Part shown: positions 22,990 through 35,500 of the stretch, piece after piece | Layout: the number at the start of each line of letters is the position of its first letter | Position numbering within the stretch: the first letter of the stretch is position 1 | NCBI GenBank assembly: GCA_036362985.1 | Contig: JAYGXS010000008.1 | Coordinates: 15,413,100-15,477,099 of the forward strand | Source of the DNA: Ligula intestinalis | Lineage: Eukaryota > Platyhelminthes > Cestoda > Diphyllobothriidea > Diphyllobothriidae | Direction: 5' to 3' | DNA: 64,000 bases | Notes under the pieces: generated by a model | Database searches by the model: none | The model's input: only the letters and a program-made list of their open reading frames with translations | What the model was told of the DNA's origin: nothing | Translations under genes and position numbers: made by a program

Positions 22990-23290
22990 GTGATTCTATT
23001 AAGTCCTATTGTTGGATGAATCAGCTTCACATATGTCACGAATAGCGGCGGCTAATTGACGGCGATCGGAAGCGAGCTCCTCACCGATGTAAACCCAGTG
23101 CTTATTCCAGTGTCGAGAATTGTGCATTCTACGTCTGGCTTGACAATGTTGAGCCACGTCTTCAGTTGATCGGCATATCGATATCTCCAGTTCGAACTAC
23201 GAGAGAGCTTCAGGACCATTCTGCAGAGGTCCGTCGATGGTTTGGGCAAGACCTGTCGCTGGAGGAGAGAAAGGATGAAGCACTTCGCAT
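22990..23290 (-). pseudogene. LINE ORF2 extreme C-terminus
   Basis: One minus frame contains YADQLKTWLNIVKPD. The adjacent frame continues ELASDRRQLAAAIRDICEADSS before a stop near 22998. QLKTW...R-D and DRxxWxxxIRDI are the last conserved blocks of RTE-like LINE proteins, seen again at 60.5 kb as QLKTWLDSLRQD. A frameshift lies between them near 23110. Confidence 0.55.
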
Positions 23291-24699
23291 ATGTTACCAA
23301 AGAGGTTAAACGTACAAAGGCATAATTCGGGACATCATTGAGATGGGTTAGAGCAAGCATCATCATAGCTGAAGCGAATTTTTGCTTGCCAGGTGGGTGT
23401 ACAAGATTGTTCTTCGCTCGCAGGAATTATGGTGACAGAGCGCTCCATTAACACAACGACCCAAGGCTACTATGTGTAACAAGGTCATAAAAATCAAACA
23501 TCGATTAAATCCCGGTGAGCAGACGGATGTAGAGTGTTGCATCCCGTTTTTAACTGTCCTCTTAACTGCACCGGACAGACTAGCCGCGTGTTTAGATCGC
23601 GCCTAGATCAACATAAGCTGGCTGTAAGACGGAGTGACGGATTATTACAAGTGACTGTCCACATCTGCGAAATTCGGGGGTCACGAGTTTAACTTCACAG
23701 CCACGAAGATAATTGTTTAATGAACCCGGGTATTCATTGAAGCCTGGGCCTTTGATGCGAACTCAGTCAATCGATACGGCGCCGGCCTACGGAGCCTTAC
23801 GCAGTCCTCTCCGGTCTGGCGTTACTGGCTTTTTGATAAGCCATCGCTCCCTATACCCAATGATTGTTCTTTTTTATTTTTAACGACTAACTTCAGTAAA
23901 AGTTCTAAAGCTAAGCCAGATGAAGCCCTAATTTCGGCGAAATACAAGCCTTATTCTTTACGTATGATCACAGCGTAACCAGATGACCTAAAATTGATAC
24001 ATCAAACATTTCAGGCATGCCTACACATGAGTGATCTTTTTAGAAAACGTTTCCATAAGGAGTATGCAATCGATCTAGTTCTGCTAGTACAACAAATAAA
24101 ACCTCATGACCGCTTTGGGGTGGCAACCTAATTTGAAGAGTCACTGATATTGCAAGGTTCGTATTCGGCGTCAATAGTACATGGTTATTATCTCAACCTT
24201 ATTTCAGAAGCTTACAAAAATTTTGAACTTCCAGATACGCTAATTGTAAGAAGAGAAAACACATTTGAACTGTCTTGTGGCCTAACATGGACCATTGGGA
24301 GGCAAACGGTATTTGTCAGGTTGCCTGCTTTGGTCTTTTTCACGTCCGTCTGCACTTAAAAACCGCCAGAAGTTATTTTAATTCACTTAGCATTAAAAGT
24401 ACTTTCTGAGCGCAGGGAAGCAACAATGATTTGCACTTTACTGAACGCCAAGTTAAGTGCATCTGTTTCATAGAAGAGCAAAAATATCGCATGAACGTGG
24501 TGTTTGCCCCTCTCGCTTTGATTGAAAAAGGGTGTTTGGGGTTCCGTGTTCAGGCCCCCTGGACATACTGCCATAGCAAATGACTGTTAGCAGTTAACAC
24601 AATCACATTTGCATAATCAGTTGCCTAGTCATCTACAACCCTCAGTCATTTTACGTGTGACGTAGACACACGCCATGCTCGTCGACTAGAAAAAGAAGT

Positions 24700-24790
24700 T
24701 GATTGGTCTTATGTTTCAGAATCTCGCTCAAACTCCTCATCAGAGACAGGTGCATAGGAGGGCATGCTAGAGGTACAGAGTGCGCAGCAT
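24700..24790 (-). repeat. CTGATGAG...GAAAC motif, PLE-tail-like
   Basis: On the minus strand, CTGATGAGGAG at 24743 is followed after about 12 bases by TTCTGAAAC (to 24713). A short stem of GGAG with TTCU can be drawn between the two conserved boxes. The arrangement is that of the PLE tails at 16.3, 29.9 and 32.2 kb. No coding remnant of a PLE is recognisable beside it. Confidence 0.35.
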
Positions 24791-26219
24791 TTATAGTCCG
24801 CACTAGCCACGCGACCACGTACGTACCACAATTCGCAGTTCTTGAGCTCATTGCTGGGGTCGTTATTGATGTGATGATGGCTTGACAGTCTGCGTCCGAA
24901 CAGTTAAGCGTCGCACTTTTGTCATCAGTGCGTTATGTTGGCGTAATAATTAGGGGGGCAATTTGGGCTACCGACCCCCGTTGAACATGTTGGTCGCCCG
25001 CATCCTCCCTGTGTGATAAAATACCCTGCTCAAGAAACGCTTTAGTAGATTCTGTGGGAACTGCGTTTGTTAATGGACTGCGGGCTTGAGTACCATGACT
25101 CGAGCAGCTTGTGACTCACGCAGTTTTCGCCTCTTGCGAGTATTTTGGCCTCGTGAAACTGTAAAAAAATGGCCGGGTCTGATCAAAAAAGCTGCAACCG
25201 GAGATCTAGCGTCTTTCCTTCTGAAAGCGGATCAAGCAAGGGGCTGCATGGCAACTGTGCCGCATAAGCACTGTACCCCTAGCATGTCAGCACCCATATA
25301 TGCGACTGCCGGATGCGACTGCTGATAGGTGCAAGTGAGAATGCGAAACTTCAGGCCAATAAAAGTCTTCTTCTAGCTGTCACACCGTCTCCTTCTGAAC
25401 TGCTGCCTGGAGCTCGCCTGTTCATTTCTATCAGCAGTCAACTTCTCTCTCTCTCAGTAGAAACAACCCTCCGACTTTAGCCTCCCCGGTTGCTCTGTTT
25501 TTACGGGTGGTATCCAACCGGTGTGCCTATTTTTCATCAGTCGGAAGATACCTTTGATCTTCAATGTGTTAAGCCCGACGGTTGCATTGATTTTTACTAG
25601 CATGTTGGCTTCAAGGCGGATTACCTCCGTTCTTGCTCGCTAGACTGCTAGGAATTTGAGCTGCGTACCGCTATCACAACTAGGTTTCAGGACTTTCAAT
25701 ATATGCTATTCATGTCCAACCTGGTTTTGCGAGCGTAGGTGGTTGGAATAGCCATGCTTGACCCAGATTCCACGCATTGAGAGTGTCATAAAGGCCACGG
25801 GTGGCCGGTGTCTTAACCTGCTCTTGCCACCATGAACGACCCCCTCCCTCTGTTCGGCATTTTTTACGGGAGCGCAACCTGAATAATGCCTGCCTCGCCC
25901 CCAGTATTTGTGCAGCGCATCTGACACGCAGCCCGTTTAGAGGGCACAATTACTATGCAGTAATTGTATCCACTCACAGGTATCTACCGAAGCTGCAGAC
26001 CAACATTGACGTTTTGTGAGCTCACTATGATCGATTTAAGCGCATGGGATTGTTTATACTGCGAAAAATTGCGCTGAGCCCGCAACCTCATGCACTTTTC
26101 CTATCCTCAGCCAGCGTCTGAGACAGTGAGTTGGCTAGTGCAGCTGCTGACATAAACTCATCTGAGCAGACTACGTACAGAAACTAGTCCTTCAAATCGT
26201 AAGCGGTGGGCTGCTCACA

Positions 26220-26560
26220 TTTCATACGTACCAGCGGTTAAGTTAAGAAGGAGGCATTGCAGCCTGGCTCTCAGTTCACCAGTCGGCCACTCCACCATGG
26301 ACTGGCTGCCAGGTCTGATTGTAACCGCCATTTGGCGTGTAGCGTACCGTGATATTCTCAGCATCGGACCAGAGGTACAGCAGAGGGGCCGCACGGAGAA
26401 GGTGGCGAGGAAAACAGCCTCACTTTCGTGAGAAGCGTTGTTTGCGGGCGTGTATCGTGTGATGTTGGGTATGGTCATGTGTTGTGTAGGTGCTGGTGAG
26501 GAGTGGCCCCCTAAACTAGCCATGTGATTGATGCGCTGAACGAACACGGGGCCAGATCAG
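26220..26560 (+). repeat. Unnamed dispersed repeat R5, copy 1
   Basis: GCATTGCAGCCTGGCTCTCAG, AGTCGGCCACTCCA and CACCGTGAT / CAGCAGAGGGGCC blocks recur at 32920-33060, 33300-33560 and 37950-38110. The long minus ORF over it (26547-26215) has no recognisable domain. Confidence 0.5.
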
Positions 26561-26591
26561 CGGTTGCCCTCCAATAAAGAGTGCCGAACAT

Positions 26592-26609
26592 GGGGGGGGG
26601 GGGGGGGGG
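26592..26609 (+). repeat. Poly-G run of 18
   Basis: Eighteen uninterrupted G on the + strand after CAT. Length is uncertain in any assembly. Confidence 0.9.
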
Positions 26610-29302
26610 CATTGTGACTCGTATAGGGGTGGTTTCGACCACGCTATCTACCTGCGCCCGATCCTCCCTCCGGTGTCCTTGACTGTACCTTCACTTCGGG
26701 CACAAGTAAGTTAGGAAAGAGGGAGAGAGTGCGGTAGATACCATGAAGGTTACCGTTCCTGCACCATCCTGTTTGGAGTGTACGGTGGTAATGATCGAAA
26801 CCGATGGTCAGGCAGTCGTGGGCTGAGGAGGAGGGTAACTGTAGTGTGGTCTAGTCGATGGACGTCTACCCGATGATTCGCAAGCATAACAAAATTGAGC
26901 CCTCTTCAAAGGCTAAAATGTTAGCGGTTACTCTGACCCCCATACGCGTCCGTAGAGGATAAAATGAAGATAGTTATCAATGCTATAGTACCCCTTGCGG
27001 AACATGACGCGCATAACAGCCGCCGTAGTACCCCTCGTTGCAGTATTTGTCAGAGTTTATACTCCTAGATGAGCCTTCTTCATACAGGCCAAACTACACA
27101 ATAGCTCAGCTTAGAAATATCCTCAAATGCATCAGACAATCCAATGTGTGCCTGAAAATTGACCTGTTTCTGAGCTCTATATTGTTCTTGACTATTTCGC
27201 TAGTAGTGAAAAAAACTCTGGAATACCAAATATGTTTACCATTGTTTCTGAGTAATTGGGGACATTCAGAAAAAAAGAAACGTGGCGTAGTACAATTATG
27301 CATTGCGATATTAGTTTGGCACATTGGACCTACTGAATGTATTTTGTTTTGGTATGCAAAGTCAGCACTTCACATTTTGGACCGCCTTAGCAACGAACAA
27401 AGACCGTAAGGTTGACGATTTATGCACAAACAAACTTAGAATTCAGTAGCTCAAGTCAACGAGTTGAGTGTGCCGTTTCGCTACCTATTCGAAGGGAAGT
27501 TAAGAACTGCCCTTAATGACTCTATTGATGCAAAGGAACAATCACATTTTACTGTTTATATAAAGCTGCACACATTTAGCCTAGCACACGCTGGAGTGAG
27601 ATGTCGTGGTACAACGCGATACCGTATAAAGACAAACTAGAGCCAGGAAGATTTTTACACAGCTGGTATTAAGAAAGCATACCGTGAAAGTCACCCTTTG
27701 TCAAATATAATTTCATCGAGTCTTCTTTTGAATGCCTTACATTCAGCAGTAATGCAGCTTGCACATAAGAAGCAATTAAACAAATAATTTAAATACAAGC
27801 AGTCAGGCTATTTTATCCGAAATTCCACAGTTACCTAACACAACCACGAGAACTCCGACTCATAAATAGGTCCAGAAGCACGTCATGGTAAATGATTTGA
27901 TGTACTTTATTTCGACCGGATTCACTCTACAGGGTGGTACGCTTTACTTTAAGTTGGTTGTTACTGCACTTGTTGGATAAATATCAAAGTAAATGATGAT
28001 GTTACGGCACAATTATGCTTAAGGTACCTCACTTAGTTTATCGAATCCGCAGTGCACTGAAATTGAAACGAGCACTTGAAAGTGTGGCCTGATTGTTGGT
28101 TTTTGGCTGTTTGCACTCCTTGTTCTTCTTTTTCGTTTTCTTCTTCTCATTCTTGTTCTTATGCCCAAAACGCGTCACGGTGGTTGCGACAATGTACCTG
28201 AAATGAAAAATCTGAAAATGACCTATTGTTCCGTCGACTGAGAACGAGAAAAAATATCTTTATGCAGGCTTTCTAGTAAAGCATGCAATATAATTGGAAG
28301 AAATGCATGAACTAGTCTTTCTTTATGGAGTGCAATTTTTCACGTAGACCGGAATTACCCTTGATCAAAAACCTGATGTAGTGTAAATGTTTTTTTGCTA
28401 TACGATAATCAATATTTTGTCTCCAATTTTGTAATCTTATCTTATCTAACAAACATTTCGGAATTTGGTTAATTTCTTCATGAGATAGTAGATCTACCTA
28501 CATCCATTCTATTTCTGGAGCTAAATGAGCATCGCTGTCAATATTTCGTTTTGATTTTTTAAATCTTCCTTAATCTAGCTTGTATTTTGAAATTGGTTCA
28601 ATCAGTGTTGGGGTAAAAACGTTTGCTTTTTTAGCTACCGTATGTTTTATCCGCTGGGTTAATGGAATAATCGACAAGATTAAGATGTGCTCCATCCGGT
28701 ACCGTGAATTCAATCACATCAGTGGCAAATGCCACTGCGCATCCTACTGGTGTGTGTTCAAATTCCACCTAGACCGCTGGATTTTTCACAATTTAGTCAA
28801 GGAAACTGTCCAGATCTACCGCCAATCTGCCTTCTGGACTGTCAGTATCAGAATTTTAAAAGTCTATTTGGCAACCACATGTCTTTGGCAACTCATCCTC
28901 ACCTGGCCTATGCAATTGCATCGATAATGAGCAGGGTAAATTAATTTCCTATGATTAAAGCTCATCGTTTGCCTATCGCCCGAATGGCGAGATCGGTGTG
29001 TAAAGGTAACTGAATTGGGTGTGGGAAACTTAGGATTAGGCAGTGAGATTTAGTCATGGGTTGAGTAGGCGGAATGAAAATGTCACTGCACGGAGTGAAC
29101 AACTGTCCTCAGAGGTGGGGGCGACATTCGATCGCCTCTTCTAGCGTCGGTTTCAGCTACAGGAGTGCAAGTGCCTGTCTTGATTGATCGCAGATGTTGT
29201 AGTAAGCTGGGCGAAGAACTTAAGTGCTGGCTGCACTGTGAAGCCTCCCGCTTGGTATCGCTTTCAACGAAGTTAACACATGCTGGCTCAACTGAAGTAT
29301 TG

Positions 29303-29319
29303 CTCATTTTATTGTGCAG
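29303..29319 (+). promoter_or_regulatory. Probable splice acceptor in the 5' UTR of DEGS
   Basis: A pyrimidine-rich run ending gtgcag lies 44 bases before the chosen start codon. It could be the acceptor of a 5'-UTR intron or of a spliced leader, both common in flatworms. It would remove the weak upstream ATG at 29280. This rests on sequence shape only. Confidence 0.4.
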
Positions 29320-29363
29320 ACCTCAAACAGAAGTCGACAGGCCGTAATTCAGCTTTCAACGCG

Positions 29364-29522
29364 ATGACGCAGGACGAATCAGCAAAGACGGCAAAGAGAG
29401 CGGACAAGTCAAAAGGCGGCGCTTTTGGCAATTTCTTCAGTGCTCTGACTCTAGGCCTTCGCATTGACCTGAAGGATGACGTGTGGGAGTACACCGAGGA
29501 GCCACATGTTAGTCGACGTCAA
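29364..29522 (+). CDS. DEGS1: DEGS coding exon 1 (residues 1-53)
   Basis: Starts MTQDES and runs through a Lys-rich segment into the conserved WEYTEEPH...SRRQ signature, which in this family sits near the N-terminus. The exon ends after a CAA codon at a strong donor, gtaagt, at 29523 (phase 0). An in-frame ATG at 29280 exists, but it has a pyrimidine at -3 and lies upstream of a good acceptor, so I did not use it. The first 30 or so residues show no family similarity I can recognise. Confidence 0.88.
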
Positions 29523-32500
29523 GTAAGTGCGAGCATCACCGGCTTATTACTCAGCGGTATCTTTATTGTATGTGCTAGTAATTTATACCTTCTTATTTAT
29601 CACGCCACCGCGAAAAGGCCTTCCCACATGTTGAATCTTAATTCTGTCCCGTTCCACCCCTCCCACCCTCCCTAACTATACCGAAAAAAAAGAAATATTA
29701 GGTAAAATAATTATAAAAAGCCATCATATATTACAACGATAAGACATGGATAATGGGAGAAGTAAGTAAAATAAAAGTAGAGGAATAATAAATCTGGGAT
29801 TATGGTATCAGTTGTGAGCCATATAATAGACCGATAAAAAGTTGTGGTCGCTGGGTTAATAATTTTAATCGCCTGATCTTTCGAAGTCTGTCACGGATCC
29901 TTCATCAGAAACTTTAGCAGAAGTGGGTAATTAATACACAGGGAATTACAGTATTTAAATGCTACAGTCCTGATACTACTGCACACTTATGACAATTAAA
30001 GACTCCCCTATCGAATATAATTGCCCGCTTCTGCGCTAATTGTTTGATGACTGGCGTGCGGGCTGTGACCTGGTGAAATATCATCACACGTGGTGGAATT
30101 GGGTGCGATGATTACTTGGTTGTCTGGTTCCCTGGCGTTGACGCTAGCTGACGCGTTTGCTTGTACCTTCCTTAAGTGGCGATTTGCTTTGGCTAAATTG
30201 AGCCTCAGCACCGAGTGTTGATTGGGCAGGTCATTGCACCTGTTTATAGACTGGAGGCCCATGAACCAAGACTGACGTAATTCGCAACTCACACGATTGT
30301 CACCTATCGGTGATTTAATAGTGAATATACCCTACAAGTACTCCAACTCCCTGTGCATAAATTTCCTATTTCTGCTAATACCTTTGATGAAGGATCCGCG
30401 ATGGATTTCGAAAGGTCAGGCAAATAAAATTTTTGTCTCAGCGATCACATCTACTTCTTCTCAGTCACTTCCTGGGACTTGCATATTCGCCTATAAATTA
30501 TTGTTACCGAAGAAGCTCTATAATATTAGATGCATTCCAGCACATGTTTGAGAAATACTAAGGTTTTTAATTGTATCCGTGTAAATTGACAACGCACAAA
30601 AGAGGTGTGTTTGCTCGAAGAGTTGGGGCTTAGCAACTTTCTGTGGACCTTTTAAGCAAACGCAAAGTGATACTTGAATACCTTTTGGGAAATGTAGAAC
30701 CCAATGCTCGCGCCCTACCCTGCCAACAAGCAAAATTGCTAGGTGAGCGTATAATAAGGGAATGACAGAATATGTGTATAGAACAAGTTAAACGATGGAA
30801 GTGGGCTCTATCACTTTGGCAATACAACAATGAAACAATCAAAACGGACGTGTTCAGCAAGGTGTATGACCTCACCACCTGCTCGTCAAATTTATTACAT
30901 GCTAGTATTTTTTCAACTTTTTAATCACGCAACCAAAAAGGCGGCCTAACAAGTGAGATCACAATCCTCTCCTCTTCCGAAATTGCGAACGTGTAATAGA
31001 AAGACCACCCTTTTCATTTCAAAGCAAAACTTGGGGATGCAGAATCTAAGAAGTGAAAAGTCGCTTTTTGCACATGTTCCAGAACTAATTCACGTACAGT
31101 CCAGATCAACATTGGACTTGGTATTTAGGGATACATTTGCTCATGTTAGTTTGATCTAGTAAGAGGGGGTTAATCTAAATAAAGCCTTTTGGCACGGATA
31201 GCTACCTGCTAAGTTTTGTCTATTTATGGGTAACAGAAAGAGTTAACATGCATAAATATTCACCAGCTGAATACCTGGTTAGTGTTTTTTGAAGACGTAC
31301 CCTATGATAAAATGTTTTTTAATTGATATTCGGCATAAAAAATTAGAATTTGGTTGTGAACGTTTTTTAAACTCGATAATAAGTTTTGGTGTTTTGCATA
31401 GTTTGAGAATATCGCCTACATGGCTAGCTTCATAAAAATACTATTAAAAAATTGAAATAAAATCGTATTTTAAACGTTTTGATATAGACTGGAAATGGAA
31501 GAACCTAAGTTTCAACTAATATTAAAGTAAGAAGCACCAACATTGATTGCTTTCAGGCCCCGTTCTGAGTTTACAAATGCGGAAAAGGTGGTTGAATACA
31601 TACAGAGATTTGGCGAAAAGTGTTAATCCTCTGTTTGATTTGTTTCGGAATTATGCATAAGTCGAAATTATCTTGTGCAAAATGAGTATAGCAATGATAC
31701 CCATGCAAGCATTAAGGAAGTCAAGTTAAGCAAACGAATGTTTTCGATTAATCCATCAACAGGCAATACAGTAACATAAGAAAGGGTAGAGTTAACGAAA
31801 GTTTTAGGTGCAGAAAGCATTTGTAGCGGCCCTAAGGTACCCGTGGCCAAACGCCATTTCAACATCCGCCCTCACGCCTCTTACTACGCCACGAAACAAT
31901 GATGAGACAGCGGCATCAAGCATCCAAAGGCCACCGTCACAGTCTCAAGACGTTGACAACTTGCGTCCTCACACCTCAAAACAAAACCCGAGACAAGGAC
32001 CACTGGGTGACATCAACTAATTGTCTGACTCCTTCCCCTTCCCTTTTACCCCCACCCCCATTTCTATGTCCCCAATTAAGACTAGAATCTGATCCCCTTG
32101 ATCCACCATTGATCCTTTTACACCTCTCTTCCCCCTTGTTACTACTGATTGGTTTGCCTAAAACTTTTTGTTAACTGTATTGCCTGATGATGAGTCAATC
32201 GAAAATGTTCGTGCGCTTAACTTGACTTCCAAAATAAGTATATTTGCAAGTGCTTTAGGTTTAATAAGATTAATATTTATCTTTATTTCCAGAATAATAT
32301 ATGCAGTTTTGGTTACCATCCCAAATCGTTGATCGGGTAAAAAATGTGGTCAAAACTTTTCTTCGATAATTTTTAAAATTTAAATGATCCCTACGTTTTG
32401 AGAACTTACTTTCCCTGATTTTCATCAAATCAAGACCAGATTATCCGGTTGCATAGGGATATATTTTAAACTTTCTCTGCTTGTATTGGGTTTCATCCAT

Positions 32501-35500
32501 AGCATAGCGTATATAAATTACAGGTTTAGTCCTGTCATACGTAAAATGATAGGACATTTTTTCGATATCAAGCTACATCCGCTTTCGCCAAACTTAATAC
32601 CATTACTCTCATTACGCGGAACTAAAAAGGCAGTTTTCCTTACGACGTGGCTTTCTTGGGATTTATTCCACCGCTTAGACGGAATATATGCTTAAATACC
32701 AAGTCCAATTTTGCTCATGAATTTTCCTAAATGTCCGGCATTACTCTACGTGCATATTAGTTACACGATAGTTACACGATAGGCCCGGTGTCATGACCAA
32801 GTCAAGTAACCTGAAGGCGACGCGGTTGGCTTGCGCGGCTGGAGCCGCCCCTAAGCGTGCCGCCACGCCTTGCTTGAATCACACGAGGTGGGAGCGCCAC
32901 AAAGGTCACAGTACTTAGGAGACAATGTAGCCTGACTCTCGGCCCATCAAGTGACCACTCCAACATATTACACACCGGGCTGATCGAGTTATCCCGCCAG
33001 TTGGCGATCTCTCAAGGTTAGGCTTTTAGCGCACCTTTATAGCTCGTTAGATACTTTGTAGGGCAGGAACGAACACTAAACAGTCGATCTCGCTCTCGAT
33101 TTGCATTCCCAAGCCGCAGTTACCGTCCAAGTTGGTCAGACGACTAGTGCCGGATTGGGCTCGGTTGCTTATATACTTATGAATACGTCTGTGTGTACCA
33201 CTTACATGATCAGGATATCTGAAACAAGCACCCTGATTTAACACGAAAGGCGTTGAGCGGCATACACCTCACATGTGTGCGAATGCTAGAGGTCACGTAA
33301 AGAACACGCCATAGAAGCCTGATACACAGTTCATCAGTCACTAACAAAATCAGACACTGGACAATTTGTGGAGTCTGCATAAAATCATCAGCTAAAACTT
33401 TCCAAAGAAGGTAACTTAGCGCACCGTGATTGTGTCAAACGCAGACCACATATACAGCAGAGAGGTCACATGAGAAAGGAGTCGAGAATGAAATTATTCT
33501 CTTACGTCAGAGGTGTCGCTTGCAAACAACTGATCTAGCGGGCACAGACTGACTCTCACTTAGTGTTTATCCACTCACTAACACCCACTCACTCCCTTTA
33601 GCAACCAGAAAAACGCCTCGGGGCCTCCGAACACTGCTAATTCTCTGAACAGAATACACGGCTGACTCTGGTGATGTCTTTAACCCTATCCTCTGAAGCA
33701 AGAATGCACCAGACGACTGCGTTAGTTTGACCAATGAGTTTGACTATGTCCACCGTAGGCTACACAACAAGGTAATTCAGGGACGTTGACTTGCACTTGA
33801 ATCAGTTTTAGATCATATTAGACTTGCGCCATATCATCCACACTATTTTCCTTCACCCACCTGAGCCCGGTATCAAGACAGTCAAGAAGACCACAGCAGG
33901 AGCGGGCACAGGGGCTGAAAGAGCCGGCGCATCTGCTTGCGCGCGCCACAACACGGCCTGACCCCCTAGACGCATACACCAAGGTGTGCATAATCAGGAA
34001 ATTTTAAAGAACCATTCCCATCTGAATTCTAGCCCACACATAAGCCAATACAAACATAAAAGACAGTGAGCTGATGGTGCTTATGATAAATGCGTCAGCG
34101 AGCTGCCTTCACAGTCACGGCGAACCGTGATAGTCTCAGACTTTCAACACAAATGAAGCATACAAGCTGCATGCAAAAGGATCTGCGGTGGCCTGATAAC
34201 TATACTGCTAAATCTCTTCAAGTTCACAATGCAGCCACAGGATTTGATGTTAGTCAAGCAAACCAGGCAGACACAGGCTAACCTGCTTGTTTTGGTGAAG
34301 TTTTTTCCTACCTGTGGCTGAGGTCATTACGTTATTGTTTCACGGGGTTGTTTGTAGCAAGTTACCTTTCTAGGATGCTCTCTTTCTCAGCCGCTCGTGA
34401 GACCCTTTTGTGTCACTCAATATACTCCTAGAGCTGCTTATTATGAGAAAATCCGCTGCGAGAGTGGGCGGAGGTAGAAAATCCGGGATGAAATCGGACT
34501 TGTAAGTAGATACAATGCTAACCTGTGACCACAAATGCTCTGAGTGAAACCATGGAGAGGAAGATGCGCTTTATTTTGAAAGTATCGTCCAAAATGCTCA
34601 GCAAAACTGATCCCATTCACTGAGACCGGAGGCTAAATGAACAAATACGCAATAAATTACGGTTTATATAAATTGGACCAATGTTAAGATGGCAGTTCTG
34701 ACATCAATTTCTGTACTTCGTTATTTTTTCACGTGATGAGGTATGCTATAAGTGTAATACAGAAGGCTGGTCTGCTGATGGCCGGCCACATATATGTCGG
34801 AAATATCGGTGCCTGGGACGGAAGGACTTCGCAGCCCTTATGTCAGAATTGATCGACCATTGTAAAGTGTCCTTCATTATAATATCAATTCAAAAAGCAT
34901 GAGAAGTATCGGCAGCTAAAGACAGCATTCGGAGCACACGTCTAAAATTCAGTAAGCTGGTGCAGTATAAGGCTAAAAAATAACCAGATAACATTAGAAA
35001 ATGAGGACGAGGATACAGTGATATATAGATCACAAGAGAAGAGTTTGAATTCGTGGATGTAGAAACTTAAACGCTGAATTAAATAAATAAATCTGTACAT
35101 GTTAATGGAAAGGGTTTCAATGCACAGGCTAGATTTAAGCCTACGTGTCCCAGTAGCAGCAAACTATCGGAAAAAGGGAACCTCGTTGGGCAGAATGTCT
35201 AAGGATTTACGACGGAGAGATGGTCACAATCCAAAGCACATTGGTCTGACTTTTGATTATTCATCATAAAACCGTTTTCCAAGATAACTTTCATTCAATT
35301 TGTTGGGGGGGGGGGGGGGGGGGGGGAGAGGGATGGCATGCAGAGGGGTTAGAACGGCTAGGCAGAAAGCCGCATATTATAGTTCGGGACGTGTGCAGGG
35401 TCACCTAGTTGACCAACCACTAAATTTGTCCTTACCGCTATCTATGAAAACTTTGTCTTGGCAGTGTAATGTTCTAGAAACCAAAATCTCCCATTTAGCA

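Larger units (their letters stand above)
23300..29300. other. No gene recognised upstream of DEGS
   Basis: Six kilobases with repeat R5 (26.2 kb), the CTGATGAG motif (24.7 kb) and a poly-G run. The longest ORF, 27038-27409 (+), is hydrophobic with no recognisable domain. I cannot locate a DEGS promoter by sequence alone. Confidence 0.5.

Noticed and set aside
26215..26547. 110-codon minus-strand ORF
   Set aside because: It lies over a dispersed repeat (R5) and its reading frame is not kept in the other copies.
27038..27409. 123-codon hydrophobic ORF on the + strand
   Set aside because: No recognisable domain, an overlapping opposite-strand ORF, and length within chance for this base composition.
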